A stretch of DNA of 21,825 nucleotides from Acidobacteriota bacterium (lineage in GTDB: Bacteria; Acidobacteriota; Blastocatellia; Pyrinomonadales; Pyrinomonadaceae), in contig JAHEEZ010000028.1 of assembly GCA_024640445.1 (NCBI GenBank), positions 1 to 21,825 of the forward strand, given 5' to 3'. The notes under the pieces are model-generated. The model did no database searches and was not told the origin of the DNA. It saw nothing but the letters and a program-made list of their open reading frames with translations. Position numbers and translations under genes: made by a program. This document shows, one piece after another, positions 14,228-21,825 of this stretch (its first letter is position 1; each line of letters opens with the position of its first letter).

Positions 14228-14758
14228 ATGAGAAACGAAGCGAGACGCTACGTGCTTGCGATCCTGATCTTGGCGCTTGTAGGTGTAGCCTATGCGCAGA
14301 CGCAGGTCGACAGCAACGATGTCTTGACCAAGGATTCCCAGGCAGGCATTCAACCGGAATTTATTTCAAGCAATTCAAATAAAGAAGATAAGAATAGCAA
14401 AGACGTAGAAACAATTGGCGAGGCTGGAGCTGATCCATTGCCCGCTGCTGCCGCAGAATCCGCAGAGAGTAAAGCCAGGACCTTCAGGGCCACTGCATAC
14501 TGCCTGAAGGGCAGGACGGCTATGGGACACCAGGTCCGTCGAGGCCTCATCGCAGCGGATCCGAGAGTTCTTCCTTTGGGTACGACGGTAGAGATCACGA
14601 CTGGGAGGTACTCCGGCACTTACCTGGTATCTGATACCGGAAAAAGAGTGAAGGGTTCCAAGATCGACATATGGGTGCCGAGTTGTTCTGAAGCAAGGCG
14701 ATGGGGTCACAGGACGGTCAAGCTAAAGGTCGTCAAGAAGAAGAGCAGGAAGCGATAG
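14228..14758 (+). CDS. secreted 3D-domain protein (possible cell-wall lytic enzyme)
   Basis: 176 residues. The signal peptide (hydrophobic 9-22) is probably cut at AYA-Q. A low-complexity, Asn/Ser/Ala-rich linker of about 55 residues follows. The 3D domain runs from about 83 to 168: RATAYCLKGRTAMG, then AADPRVLPLGTTVEI, then VSDTGKRVKGSKIDIW, with the three aspartates that name the domain. Related domains occur in MltA-like and YuiC/Rpf-type murein hydrolases; catalysis in this protein is an inference. The C-terminus is strongly basic (KVVKKKSRKR). The start is well supported by TAGGAGA with 7-nt spacing. Confidence 0.87.
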   Translation: MRNEARRYVLAILILALVGVAYAQTQVDSNDVLTKDSQAGIQPEFISSNSNKEDKNSKDVETIGEAGADPLPAAAAESAESKARTFRATAYCLKGRTAMGHQVRRGLIAADPRVLPLGTTVEITTGRYSGTYLVSDTGKRVKGSKIDIWVPSCSEARRWGHRTVKLKVVKKKSRKR

Positions 14759-14776
14759 TCTTTCTAAATCGATCAG

Positions 14777-14808
14777 AAAAAGCCGCTTCGGTAACCGGAG
14801 CGGCTTTT
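14777..14808. terminator. bidirectional intrinsic terminator
   Basis: Perfect 10-bp inverted repeat AAAAGCCGCT / AGCGGCTTTT (14778-14787 and 14799-14808), 11-nt loop, T-rich on both strands. It lies between the convergent 3D-protein gene and the minus-strand gene ending at 14842. Confidence 0.88.
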
Positions 14809-14841
14809 CTCATGGAAGGAAGACGGACGATCAAACCAGGT

Positions 14842-15474
14842 CTAATGCTTGTCCGGCAAAAACCTGTTAACGACCTTTCCATTCTCATCCAGAAATGAAA
14901 GACTCGCATTTCCTTTCTCTCCAACTTCCATCAGGATCCGCCTGCGGCCTTTTCCGTCCATCAGTGCGATAGTGGCGGTCCCGTCGTCCCCGCGTCCGAC
15001 CCAGATCCGGCGATGATTTTCAGTTCCGGTAATGCTGTCAACCACGGCGAGCCCCGCGAAGCGGTCTTCGCTGTCATCCACTCCCGCCAGTTGGATTATC
15101 TGGTTCGCGTCGTACTTGTCGAACGTCAGGCTGCCACCGGAATTCACAACCTTACCCTTTTCATTCGTCCGGCCGCCAAAGATCAGACCGCCATTCTCTG
15201 ACCCCTCGTCATTATAGAAGATCATTCCTGCCTGCGGCCTCGGGAACGGCTGTTCCTTCCCCTTTACAATTATCCCGGGGAGTTTGTCGTGATTTGAGAG
15301 CACCATCCTCAGCGTCCCGTCCGGTTCGACAACGTTGATCCTGTGGACGGTAATCTCGTCGAAGGTCTTCGACTCGTCGGCCGCATCCGCAATCCAGACT
15401 ATTGATAGAAACGCGACGTTAGCAGCCGCGATAAGAATGGTGATCCTGAATAACCAGCTGGTCGGAATTGACAT
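14842..15474 (-). CDS. membrane-anchored protein of unknown function
   Basis: 210 residues from the ATG at 15472-15474, with a GGGGG ribosome-like site 8 nt upstream. One N-terminal hydrophobic segment (about 8-30) should anchor or export it. The rest is a beta-rich soluble domain with recurring short units of the kind VEPDGTLRMVLSN, YNDEGSENGGLIFGG, LMDGKGRRRILMEV and SFLDENGKVVNRF. It looks like a series of strand-turn-strand hairpins in a secreted structural domain. I recall similar hypotheticals in Acidobacteriota but know no function. The frame is open upstream to 15564, but that part has no signal-like sense. Confidence 0.7.
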   Translation of the reverse strand: MSIPTSWLFRITILIAAANVAFLSIVWIADAADESKTFDEITVHRINVVEPDGTLRMVLSNHDKLPGIIVKGKEQPFPRPQAGMIFYNDEGSENGGLIFGGRTNEKGKVVNSGGSLTFDKYDANQIIQLAGVDDSEDRFAGLAVVDSITGTENHRRIWVGRGDDGTATIALMDGKGRRRILMEVGEKGNASLSFLDENGKVVNRFLPDKH

Positions 15475-15611
15475 TGCTAAACCCCCGTTCTTTCGGTTCC
15501 TTTCCCATTTGATTCTATATTGTCGGCCGGCGAACTTTGATTGAACTCCAAAACGACGAGACACGAGAAGACTGCGAGTCGTGCGTCAGCTCCCGCTTCG
15601 TCGATCAGATC

Positions 15612-15632
15612 ATTTCTTATTTCTTATTTTCT
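15612..15632. repeat. short 7-nt repeat at a gene end
   Basis: ATTTCTT twice, then ATTTTCT, in perfect 7-nt phase. It overlaps the stop codon of the LolA/NTF2 protein gene. It is only three units long, so chance is possible; it is listed because longer 7-nt arrays occur further right. Confidence 0.4.
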
Positions 15633-16721
15633 ATCGGGAGCAAAATTCGACACGTTCCCGGTCATCCGCCACTTGCCGTCGATCTTTTCGTAGAGCTCGG
15701 TCCAGGCGCTTGTAAATTCGAGCGGCCCGGAAGGTTTCCCGTTCTTGTCGAAGCGAACGCCTTTCGCGAAGACCCTTACCGTCACCCAGCCGAGCATCCC
15801 GTCCTTTGAGACTTTGACGATCGGACGGATCAGGTCGTCGTAAACGGTGTAGTCCCGGCTCGACATAATCCTGTCGAACCCGGCATCCGCCTCCTCATCC
15901 GACATCGTGAAGACCTCTCCTTCACTCACAACGGTGAACGGTGCTGCGTTGTTCGATCTCATTCCCGACGCGTCTCCGAAGAAGTGATCATCCATTACGA
16001 TCCTATGGAGCCGCAGGAGTTTCTGTTCGTCGGTCAGGACACTGTCGGGGGCGCGGAAGCCCGCAAGATCTCCTTCGTTGAACGCGATCTTCGTATAGCT
16101 GTATTTGAATCGCCGCTGACCGTCGTCCATCCAAACCTCCGTTGGAAGGGGAATGTCACGCGCGGGACGAAACTCGCCGAACTCGAATTGCACGGTCTGT
16201 CCGGAGCCCATGCGGAGCTTCATTCCTTTGGGTCCCGTCTTGTCATAGAACATCGTCCAGACCGAGTCACCGTCGCGCACTTCGGCGGAATTCATCGGTT
16301 CGCCTATGAAATCGGATTTGCCGGCCTTCATTTGCCCGGGGTGTATCTGCGAGAAGAAGAGAAGCTGGGCGTGCACCTGATGTCCGAGAACGAACATCTC
16401 TGCCGAGGCGTCGTCTTCCATCTCGGCCTTTCCGTCATAGGTCCAGAAATACTTTCCCTCGACGCCCTGGGTCACGGTTCGGTCGGGGTAGATCCTTCGA
16501 AAAACGGCGCGCTGCGGATCGTTATAGTAAGTGCTGGTTTTGTACTTTATCCCGTCGGAAACCGAAACATCGGCTTCGGTCCGAATGGAGGTGATCTTTT
16601 CGAGCCGGCCTTCGGTGCCAATGGTCTTAAGCCAGGGAGCTGCGTTTTCCTGAGCAAAAGTCTCGGTTTGGAGTAAGAGAGCGATGAAGAGGAACAGCAA
16701 TGCGATCAGGAAATTTTTCAT
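15624..16721 (-). CDS. exported two-domain protein: LolA-like plus NTF2/SnoaL-like
   Basis: 365 residues. A clear signal peptide is cut near TFA-Q (residue 23-24). Residues about 30-220 form a beta-rich domain like the LolA / outer-membrane-lipoprotein-sorting fold (strand series ITSIRTEADVSVSDG, VFRRIYPDRTVTQGV, KYFWTYDGKAEM). Residues about 235-365 look like an NTF2/DUF4440 alpha+beta barrel ending FTSAWTELYEKIDGKWRMTG, a classic end for that fold. Both domains bind hydrophobic or small ligands in other proteins, but no enzymatic residues can be named. The ATG at 16719-16721 has only a weak ribosome site. The stop overlaps a small ATTTCTT repeat. Confidence 0.72.
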   Translation of the reverse strand: MKNFLIALLFLFIALLLQTETFAQENAAPWLKTIGTEGRLEKITSIRTEADVSVSDGIKYKTSTYYNDPQRAVFRRIYPDRTVTQGVEGKYFWTYDGKAEMEDDASAEMFVLGHQVHAQLLFFSQIHPGQMKAGKSDFIGEPMNSAEVRDGDSVWTMFYDKTGPKGMKLRMGSGQTVQFEFGEFRPARDIPLPTEVWMDDGQRRFKYSYTKIAFNEGDLAGFRAPDSVLTDEQKLLRLHRIVMDDHFFGDASGMRSNNAAPFTVVSEGEVFTMSDEEADAGFDRIMSSRDYTVYDDLIRPIVKVSKDGMLGWVTVRVFAKGVRFDKNGKPSGPLEFTSAWTELYEKIDGKWRMTGNVSNFAPDRK

Positions 16722-16882
16722 CTATGTGATCCAAAAATTGGAAACAAGCCCGCCGCTAAACCAATTGCAATTCACTGCGCTGCAAATGCTTACATCCAAA
16801 TAGCACCCGATATCACCCGAGAAGCTAACATCCCGGCAAACGTTCGCATGTTCAAATGCAATGCTTTCCCAACATTACCTTA

Positions 16883-17995
16883 CTACTCTCCGGCTTTGCC
16901 GTTGAAATAGACAGCATTCGGCGCACCGCTTCTCGCTGCACCGATGTCGAGGTATCCGTCACCGTTGAGATCCCCTAAAGCGAGACCGTAAACTGTCCCC
17001 TTTCCGTCTCCAAATCGGACCTCATCAAATGCCTTTCCTCTATTGAAAAATACCGATCCCGGCAACTTTACATATCCGACGACTATATCCATTTTTCCGT
17101 CGTTATCGAGATCTCCTACTGAAATGGAATAAGGCACCTGAGACCTTTCGCCAAGCTGAGGCCCTACTCCGAAACGGCCTTTACCGTCATTCAAGTAAAC
17201 AAAGGAACCAAGTTTTTCGTCGCCAACTATCAGATCGATCCATCCGTCGCCGTTCAGATCGACTGCGGCCGCCGTGCGCGCATTCGAAGCCTCCGGACCG
17301 AATTCGGCGGTGCGTGAAAATCCCGCTTTACCGTCATTGAAAAAGACCTTGCTTCTTCCTCCGTCCCTGTGGGGAACGATCAGATCGATCATTCCGTCTC
17401 TGTCGACATCCGCCGGAACGATCGAAGTCGCAGAGTCAGACTCGATCACGCTGCAGCGCTCCATATTGAATTTCCCTTTATTGCCGTTAATGCAGAAAGC
17501 GCTTTTGCTCTGTCGGTTTGCAGCGATGACATCCGGTTTACCGTCACCGTTCAGGTCGGCGGACGCAGCGTTCCGGGTGATCCAGGAAGGCGCTCCCCAA
17601 GGACCGGATCCGGTGAAATTCGCTTTCCCGTCATTCAGATATACAAGCTTCGTGTCGGGCCGGTCGTTGCTGACGAACACATCCAGATCTCCGTCTCCAT
17701 CCACATCCGCGAGCACCGCCGAATAGGTTCTGTCAGGATCCTTTCCAAGGTTGTAGGCCTTCGTAAAATTCCCCTTGCCATCATTTATCAGTACCCGGTT
17801 GTGGAGCGGCCAATGACGGCCTTTGGCAAGAACAACGTCGAGATCCCCGTCTCCGTCGAGATCGCCGATGCTCACGTTCGCCGAGGTCTCCGAGGTGATC
17901 TCAAGCAGCAGGACATCTTCAAACTGCCGCTTTTCGACAAGCTCGAGCCGGAAAGCTGAAAAGACAATCAAAGCAATAATGGTAGTTTTGAGCAT
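16883..17995 (-). CDS. FG-GAP/VCBS repeat protein, seven-bladed beta-propeller
   Basis: 370 residues. Seven calcium-binding-type motifs D-x-[DN]-x-D-G-x-x-D recur about every 50 residues, beginning with DLDGDGDLD (45-53) and DVDGDGDLD (97-105) and ending with DLNGDGYLD. Each is followed by a VxxNDGKGxF-type strand. Seven units are just enough for one closed propeller of the integrin-alpha type. Such domains are extracellular and bind Ca2+ and partners. The N-terminal hydrophobic stretch (4-15) is a short, atypical signal. There is no extra catalytic or sorting domain. The start is well supported: GAGG lies 6 nt before the ATG at 17993-17995. 16722-16882, downstream of it, holds nothing I can name. 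Confidence 0.88.
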   Translation of the reverse strand: MLKTTIIALIVFSAFRLELVEKRQFEDVLLLEITSETSANVSIGDLDGDGDLDVVLAKGRHWPLHNRVLINDGKGNFTKAYNLGKDPDRTYSAVLADVDGDGDLDVFVSNDRPDTKLVYLNDGKANFTGSGPWGAPSWITRNAASADLNGDGKPDVIAANRQSKSAFCINGNKGKFNMERCSVIESDSATSIVPADVDRDGMIDLIVPHRDGGRSKVFFNDGKAGFSRTAEFGPEASNARTAAAVDLNGDGWIDLIVGDEKLGSFVYLNDGKGRFGVGPQLGERSQVPYSISVGDLDNDGKMDIVVGYVKLPGSVFFNRGKAFDEVRFGDGKGTVYGLALGDLNGDGYLDIGAARSGAPNAVYFNGKAGE

Positions 17996-18037
17996 AACGA
18001 ACCTCTTTCATTCCCCCGCGACGGAATCTCAAACACC

Positions 18038-18500
18038 ATTCACGATTGACAAGGACGTTCCCGCGAAATCGCGAAGAAGAATTGCCGCTGATCTTCGCTG
18101 AAAACGCGGATCAGATCTCTGTTGGCTTTCTAATACTCCGCGTCATCTGCGCAATCCGCGGCTGAATTCTTTCCTTGTGTTCTTCCTCTCTATTCACAAT
18201 TCACGATTGACGATTTACGAAGAGGTTCCCGCAAGGGCGCAAAGGAGAACTGCCGCTGATCTTCGCTGAAAACGCGGATCAGATCTCTGTTGGCTTTCTA
18301 ATACTCCGCGTCATCTGCGCAATCCGCGGCCGAATTCCTTCCTCGTATTCTTCCTCGCTATTCACGATTCACGATTGACGATTCACGAAGAGGTTCCCGC
18401 AAAGACGCAAAGAAGAATTGCCGCTGATCTTCGCTGAAAACGCCGATCAGATCTCTGTTGGCTTTCTGATACTCCGCGCCTTAGCGACTCTGCGGTTAGA
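18038..18500. repeat. 168-bp tandem repeat, about 2.8 copies
   Basis: Two full units (18081-18248 and 18249-18416) differ at 11 positions by my count, 10 of them transitions. A degenerate left part (18038-18080) and a truncated third unit (18417 to about 18480) flank them. Each unit contains a GC-rich part with inverted segments (CTGATC...GATCAG and CCGCG...CGCGG). Each also has an AT-richer part made of four 7-nt units of ATTCACG type (18192-18219 and 18360-18387). The array fills the gap between the PIG-L stop and the FG-GAP gene start. I see no coding potential. Confidence 0.9.
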
Positions 18501-18501
18501 T

Positions 18502-21093
18502 CTACTTCCTCTTACCCAGCGAAATCAGGTTCGCCCACAGCCGCCACGCGCCCGGGACGCCCGCCGGAAGCTGGCGGAAGAAGGCGTACGAAGTGTAGAC
18601 GTACTGGCCCTCGCCGATCTTTGCGTAAACCATCCCGCCCTTGTTCTCGGGCTCGCCCGTGTCGTGGGCTTCGAGCAGACCCGTGTAGCGGTCGTCGAAC
18701 GAACTGAACGCATACAGGTTTCGCTCCTGCACCCAGCCCTCGAAATCCGTCTGCGCGATACGGTTCGGAGAATTGAAAACCGGATGCGCGGGCTCCAGGA
18801 TCGTCACCTTCGCGTCCTCCTCGGCCACGCGCGAGGCCATCTGGGCGGGAAACGGCACAAGGTTCTTCTGAATCAGCGCCGCCTTTTGGTACTGCACTAC
18901 CATCGTTCCGCCTGCCTTCACATAATCAAGCAGCCGCTGGTTGTTGGCAACATAATCGGGATTCGTCTCAGAAGCCCTTATGCCGATCACGATGGTGTCG
19001 TATTTCGAAAGATCTCCGCTCGTGAGTTCCTGCTTGCCGATCGTCTCCACGTCGAGCCCCATCTGACGCATCGCGTCCGGCGCCGAATCGCCGCTGCCTT
19101 CCACGTATCCAACTTTGACGGGCGCTACCTTCAGGTCCATCACGGCAACTTTCGCAGTTGAGCCGGAATAGAACCGATGAGTCTGGATGTGGTCGTAGGC
19201 GATCATATTCATCGTCTTGAAGAAACTCTGACCCCCCGCTTCCGCGACAGCCTTGAGGGCGAAATCACCTGTAGATGCCCCGGAGGGAATTGTTATCTCG
19301 AACTCGAACGACGCTCCGTCACCTTTCTTCGCGATATTGAAATCCGCGCTAGCTGGCGAAACCGACCATCCCTTCGGAGCCTCGATCTTCGCGATTCCGC
19401 TCACTGCGTTCGTAGCATTGCTTGTCAGATTGAGCGAGATCTTTCTCGTGGCGGGAAGTTCGCCATTCGGCACCGCCAGAAGATGCTGGTCAAGATCGAC
19501 TGATATTTTCGGAACGACGTTGATATTTCGGCGCAACTCTCCTCGCGTCGGATCGGCAAACCGGTACTCGAGCGGCTGTGTGAATTCGACTTCTTTACCG
19601 TCGATCGTCACCGTGACCTTCGCGTGGACCAGAGCCCCGCCGAAAGGCTGGTTCTTAGGCGAACCGTCGGGCCATTGATACAGATAACCGTCCCTGGGCT
19701 CCTCCATAAAATATGGCTGGGTCGGCTGTGCGGCGGCGGGAACTTTCAAAATGTACGCCTGCGAAGCGTCTGCCGTTTCGCGGAAGAACCGGGCGAACGC
19801 AGAGTTGTCTTCCGCCTCCTTCCCACCAACTACTCCCCACCCCTCCGGAGCCTTTAGCTCCGTCTTTGTAACCTTCACCCTTTCTGCGTCGGCGGTGAAG
19901 ACTTTGACAGTCGTGTTAAAGCTTTCGCCCGGTGTCACCGTCTCGGTATCGGAAAGCGCGTCTATCCTGATCCCGGCTGCAAGTTTTATCGCTTTCCGAA
20001 GCTCGTCCCGCTTGAGATCCATCAGGAACTTGACCTCGGGCTGTCGCGTGGACCAATAGACCTTGTCCGCCTGCCCGTACGCGTCTACCAGGGTCGAGAC
20101 GATCGCCTCGGGTTTTAGAGGATCGAAATCCGACAGCGCTTTTCTCAAGAGACCGTCCAGTTTGTCCAACTCATTCTGAAGAGGCTTCTCCGAAGTGCCG
20201 ATCAGCTTCTGTATTCCTTTGATCGAAGTGTCGAGCCCATCAAACGGGCTGGTTTCCTTCGCAGGCGTATCGACCGCGCTTTCTTTCAGGTTCATACCCG
20301 CGAACCGGTCGCCCTTAAGCTCCAGCCCGCCTTGTTCCTGTGTCTTGTGCTGGCTGCGTCCCTCGGCGGCGATCTCGTAATACGAACGCCCGATCAGCGG
20401 ATCGTATTCTCCCGTGTTTATGTTCACATCCGGTTCCGCGCGGTCGCGGAATCCCTGCGACCGGTAGAACTTCATGACCCGCCACGCGTCGCCGGTACCG
20501 GGGCATTCTCGAGAATCAGCCGCCGCTATGACCGCTATCGGAGCGATGAAACCCGCGAACTGGTGCTGGCCGTGTCCGTCGGCGGGCGTTCCCGAGAATC
20601 GCGGAATCACGACAAGCGGCCTGAAGGTGCGGATGGCCCGGACGACGTCGCACTTGATCTTCTCGATGTCCCATTTCGCCTGCGCCTCTTCAAGACGCTT
20701 TGAGAAACCGTAATCGAATGCGCGGGAGAACATCTGTGTCGCGCCGTCCAGAGTTCGCGCCTGAAGCAATTCTTCTGAACGTATAATGCCGAGCGACTCG
20801 AAAAGCTCCGGCCCGATCACGTTCTGTCCTCCGTCGCCTCGTGTGAGCGAAAGATATACGGTACGGGCGTTGGCGCCGCGCGCGAGATAGGCGACCAGGT
20901 CGGAGTCCTCGTCGTCGGGATGCGCTCCGATATGCATCACGGACCTGGTGTTGTTGAACCTCTTGAGAAGCTGACCGAGCCCGATCGCTCCCCGGTCATA
21001 GTCGGGCGTGACCTGGGCAGAGGAAGTAACAGGGATGGACAGGATGAAAAGGATAAGAACGGTCAGGCATACCGTCCGTCTTGCGAATTTCAT
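18502..21093 (-). CDS. large exported PIG-L family (LmbE-like) deacetylase
   Basis: 863 residues. The signal peptide (hydrophobic 8-20) is cut near SSA-Q. The N-terminal catalytic domain (about 45-330) has the PIG-L zinc motif AHPDDE (H58, D60, D61) and the second motif DGHGQHQ (H174, H177), as in MshB-type N-acetyl-sugar deacetylases. A long middle part includes a NEW3-like beta-sandwich (about 590-680; APKGWSVSPASADF). The C-terminal 170 residues resemble a ThuA/GATase-like flavodoxin fold (YDTIVIGIRA, YVKAGGTMVVQYQK). It should act on an N-acetylated sugar or glycoconjugate outside the cytoplasm; the exact substrate is unknown. The ATG at 21091-21093 lacks a good ribosome site. The frame remains open into the repeat region but that is not coding. 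Confidence 0.85.
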   Translation of the reverse strand: MKFARRTVCLTVLILFILSIPVTSSAQVTPDYDRGAIGLGQLLKRFNNTRSVMHIGAHPDDEDSDLVAYLARGANARTVYLSLTRGDGGQNVIGPELFESLGIIRSEELLQARTLDGATQMFSRAFDYGFSKRLEEAQAKWDIEKIKCDVVRAIRTFRPLVVIPRFSGTPADGHGQHQFAGFIAPIAVIAAADSRECPGTGDAWRVMKFYRSQGFRDRAEPDVNINTGEYDPLIGRSYYEIAAEGRSQHKTQEQGGLELKGDRFAGMNLKESAVDTPAKETSPFDGLDTSIKGIQKLIGTSEKPLQNELDKLDGLLRKALSDFDPLKPEAIVSTLVDAYGQADKVYWSTRQPEVKFLMDLKRDELRKAIKLAAGIRIDALSDTETVTPGESFNTTVKVFTADAERVKVTKTELKAPEGWGVVGGKEAEDNSAFARFFRETADASQAYILKVPAAAQPTQPYFMEEPRDGYLYQWPDGSPKNQPFGGALVHAKVTVTIDGKEVEFTQPLEYRFADPTRGELRRNINVVPKISVDLDQHLLAVPNGELPATRKISLNLTSNATNAVSGIAKIEAPKGWSVSPASADFNIAKKGDGASFEFEITIPSGASTGDFALKAVAEAGGQSFFKTMNMIAYDHIQTHRFYSGSTAKVAVMDLKVAPVKVGYVEGSGDSAPDAMRQMGLDVETIGKQELTSGDLSKYDTIVIGIRASETNPDYVANNQRLLDYVKAGGTMVVQYQKAALIQKNLVPFPAQMASRVAEEDAKVTILEPAHPVFNSPNRIAQTDFEGWVQERNLYAFSSFDDRYTGLLEAHDTGEPENKGGMVYAKIGEGQYVYTSYAFFRQLPAGVPGAWRLWANLISLGKRK

Positions 21094-21143
21094 AGGCGAT
21101 AACCAACTAACTGGAATGCATGAAAGATACCACGGGGACACAT

Positions 21144-21206
21144 GTATCCGGTACCAGGTATCAGGGATCGGGGATCGGGGATCGGGGATCGGGTAACAGC
21201 GATCAT
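21144..21206. repeat. 7-nt phased repeat, GGATCGG type
   Basis: Nine consecutive 7-nt units: GTATCCG, GTACCAG, GTATCAG, four copies of GGATCGG, GTAACAG, CGATCAT. The period is kept through sequence change. It lies upstream of the PIG-L gene. Confidence 0.85.
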
Positions 21207-21307
21207 AAGGAATATCTGCGAGGTAACTCGTTCCCCATGATACCGGACACCTGATCCATAAAATCTGGTCCGTGTCAGTAGCCCTAACGTGAAGGAGGGC
21301 TGAGCAT

Positions 21308-21342
21308 GGATCACTGATCATGTATCAAGTATCATGAATCCC
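21308..21342. repeat. 7-nt phased repeat, GTATCAT type
   Basis: Five consecutive units: GGATCAC, TGATCAT, GTATCAA, GTATCAT, GAATCCC. Related to, but not the same as, the array at 21144-21206. Confidence 0.7.
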
Positions 21343-21370
21343 CGGTATCGGGAGGGTATTGGATCCGCGA

Positions 21371-21412
21371 TATCTGATCGCTGATACTTGATCCCTGATA
21401 CCTGATCCCTGA
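21371..21412. repeat. 7-nt phased repeat, TNNCTGA type
   Basis: Six perfectly phased units: TATCTGA, TCGCTGA, TACTTGA, TCCCTGA, TACCTGA, TCCCTGA. The CTGA end is constant apart from one T while the first three bases vary. Confidence 0.85.
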
Positions 21413-21477
21413 CGCGAGCCCGCACTGACGCTTGGGCTACTGACACAGGCCGAGTCCTGTCTTCAATCTCCCGTCCC

Positions 21478-21505
21478 CTGACTTCTGACTTCTGACTTCT
21501 GATTT
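21478..21505. repeat. 7-nt phased repeat, CTGACTT type
   Basis: CTGACTT three times then CTGATTT, ending 4 nt before the stop codon of the partial gene at the right edge. No gene is seen anywhere in the spacer 21094-21509. Confidence 0.85.
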
Positions 21506-21509
21506 CTCA

Positions 21510-21825
21510 CTAAAGCCCCAGCCTCTCGTTCTCTTCAGCGAAGATGTCCCGGACGACATCGCCGTCCGAGCGCAGTTCTTCGAGCGTTTCCGGGTCCCAC
21601 ATGCTCCGGGGCGTTTCGAAGAAATCGCCACCGTAAATGTGTATGCCTCCGGTGAATTTGCGAAGGGGATTCGTCACGGAATGCACAGCGTCAACCGGAA
21701 GCGGGGTCGCATCGCGGTCGAACAGAGCTGCGACCCCATAAGCCTCGATTCCGCCGTCTTTTTGCTTCCAGAGGATGTTGTCTTCCCGGCCCGTGTAAAT
21801 GCCTATGTTCGCCCACATCAGATGA
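21510..21825 (-). CDS. probable cupin/cysteine-dioxygenase-like metal protein (5' part cut)
   Basis: The C-terminal 105 residues of a gene that starts beyond the right edge. The visible part has double-stranded beta-helix character: a strand ending VAALFDRDATPLP, then DAVHSVTNPLRKFTGGIHIYGGDFF, where the two histidines (VHSV and IHIYGGD) sit where cysteine-dioxygenase-like cupins place the late metal ligand and a conserved HVYGGDL-like strand. A helical tail follows (WDPETLEELRSDGDVVRDIF). The family resemblance is from memory (predicted metal-dependent double-stranded beta-helix enzymes); the metal-binding first half is not in the window. The stop is TAG at 21510-21512. An in-frame ATG at 21816-21818 is internal, not the start. 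Confidence 0.5.
   Translation of the reverse strand, partial: HLMWANIGIYTGREDNILWKQKDGGIEAYGVAALFDRDATPLPVDAVHSVTNPLRKFTGGIHIYGGDFFETPRSMWDPETLEELRSDGDVVRDIFAEENERLGL

Noticed and set aside
15984..16676. Plus-strand frame of 230 codons opposite the LolA/NTF2 gene
   Set aside because: The minus-strand frame has a signal peptide and two recognisable domains; the plus frame has none.
18038..18500. CRISPR array
   Set aside because: Repeat units are long (168 bp) and contiguous with no unique spacers between short direct repeats, and no cas gene is present.
21094..21321. Upstream in-frame extension of the PIG-L protein
   Set aside because: It translates the 7-nt repeat DNA (YPIPDPRSPIPD). The clear signal peptide begins at the ATG at 21093.

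Overview
The window reads as a piece of chromosome from an Acidobacteriota-type bacterium. My best guess is class Blastocatellia, near Pyrinomonadaceae. This rests on protein style (a large secreted PIG-L deacetylase with NEW3- and ThuA-like parts, many secreted or anchored hypotheticals, a nickel SOD) and on the repeat-rich spacers. It is an inference and was not tested by any search. I see no rRNA, tRNA, insertion sequence, prophage gene or CRISPR array.

Left block (1-3459, all minus strand). Transcription runs right to left: alpha/beta hydrolase, hotdog acyl-CoA thioesterase, [2Fe-2S] ferredoxin, nickel superoxide dismutase (sodN), its dedicated S26-type maturation protease (sodX), and lipoyl synthase (lipA, cut by the window start). 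SodN carries the HCDGPCGVY nickel hook behind a short propeptide, and SodX is the soluble protease expected to remove that propeptide. A strong intrinsic terminator lies between sodN and sodX.

Plus-strand block (3729-7335). A large multi-spanning GT-C glycosyltransferase related to STT3/PglB, a small lipoprotein and an AI-2E-type permease follow each other closely. They converge on a minus-strand pair, lepB (signal peptidase I) and carA (carbamoyl-phosphate synthase small subunit), which are 13 nt apart.

Middle (9175-14760). A class V aminotransferase with a possible 11-codon leader ORF is followed by a convergent anchored protein of unknown function. Next come an ECF sigma factor with a sigma-54-like promoter, a saccharopine-dehydrogenase-family oxidoreductase, a PilZ protein and a secreted 3D-domain protein. 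Bidirectional terminators close the sigma-factor and 3D-protein genes.

Right block (14842-21825, all minus strand). This holds envelope or secreted proteins: an anchored hypothetical, a LolA-like plus NTF2-like fusion, a seven-repeat FG-GAP/VCBS propeller, a large PIG-L deacetylase, and the C-terminal part of a probable cupin/cysteine-dioxygenase-like protein. The two large spacers here (18016-18501 and 21094-21509) are filled with repeats. One is a 168-bp tandem unit; the other holds several separate arrays that keep a 7-nt phase while their sequence differs. The 7-nt phasing, recurring in unrelated sequences next to different genes, is the most unusual feature of the window.
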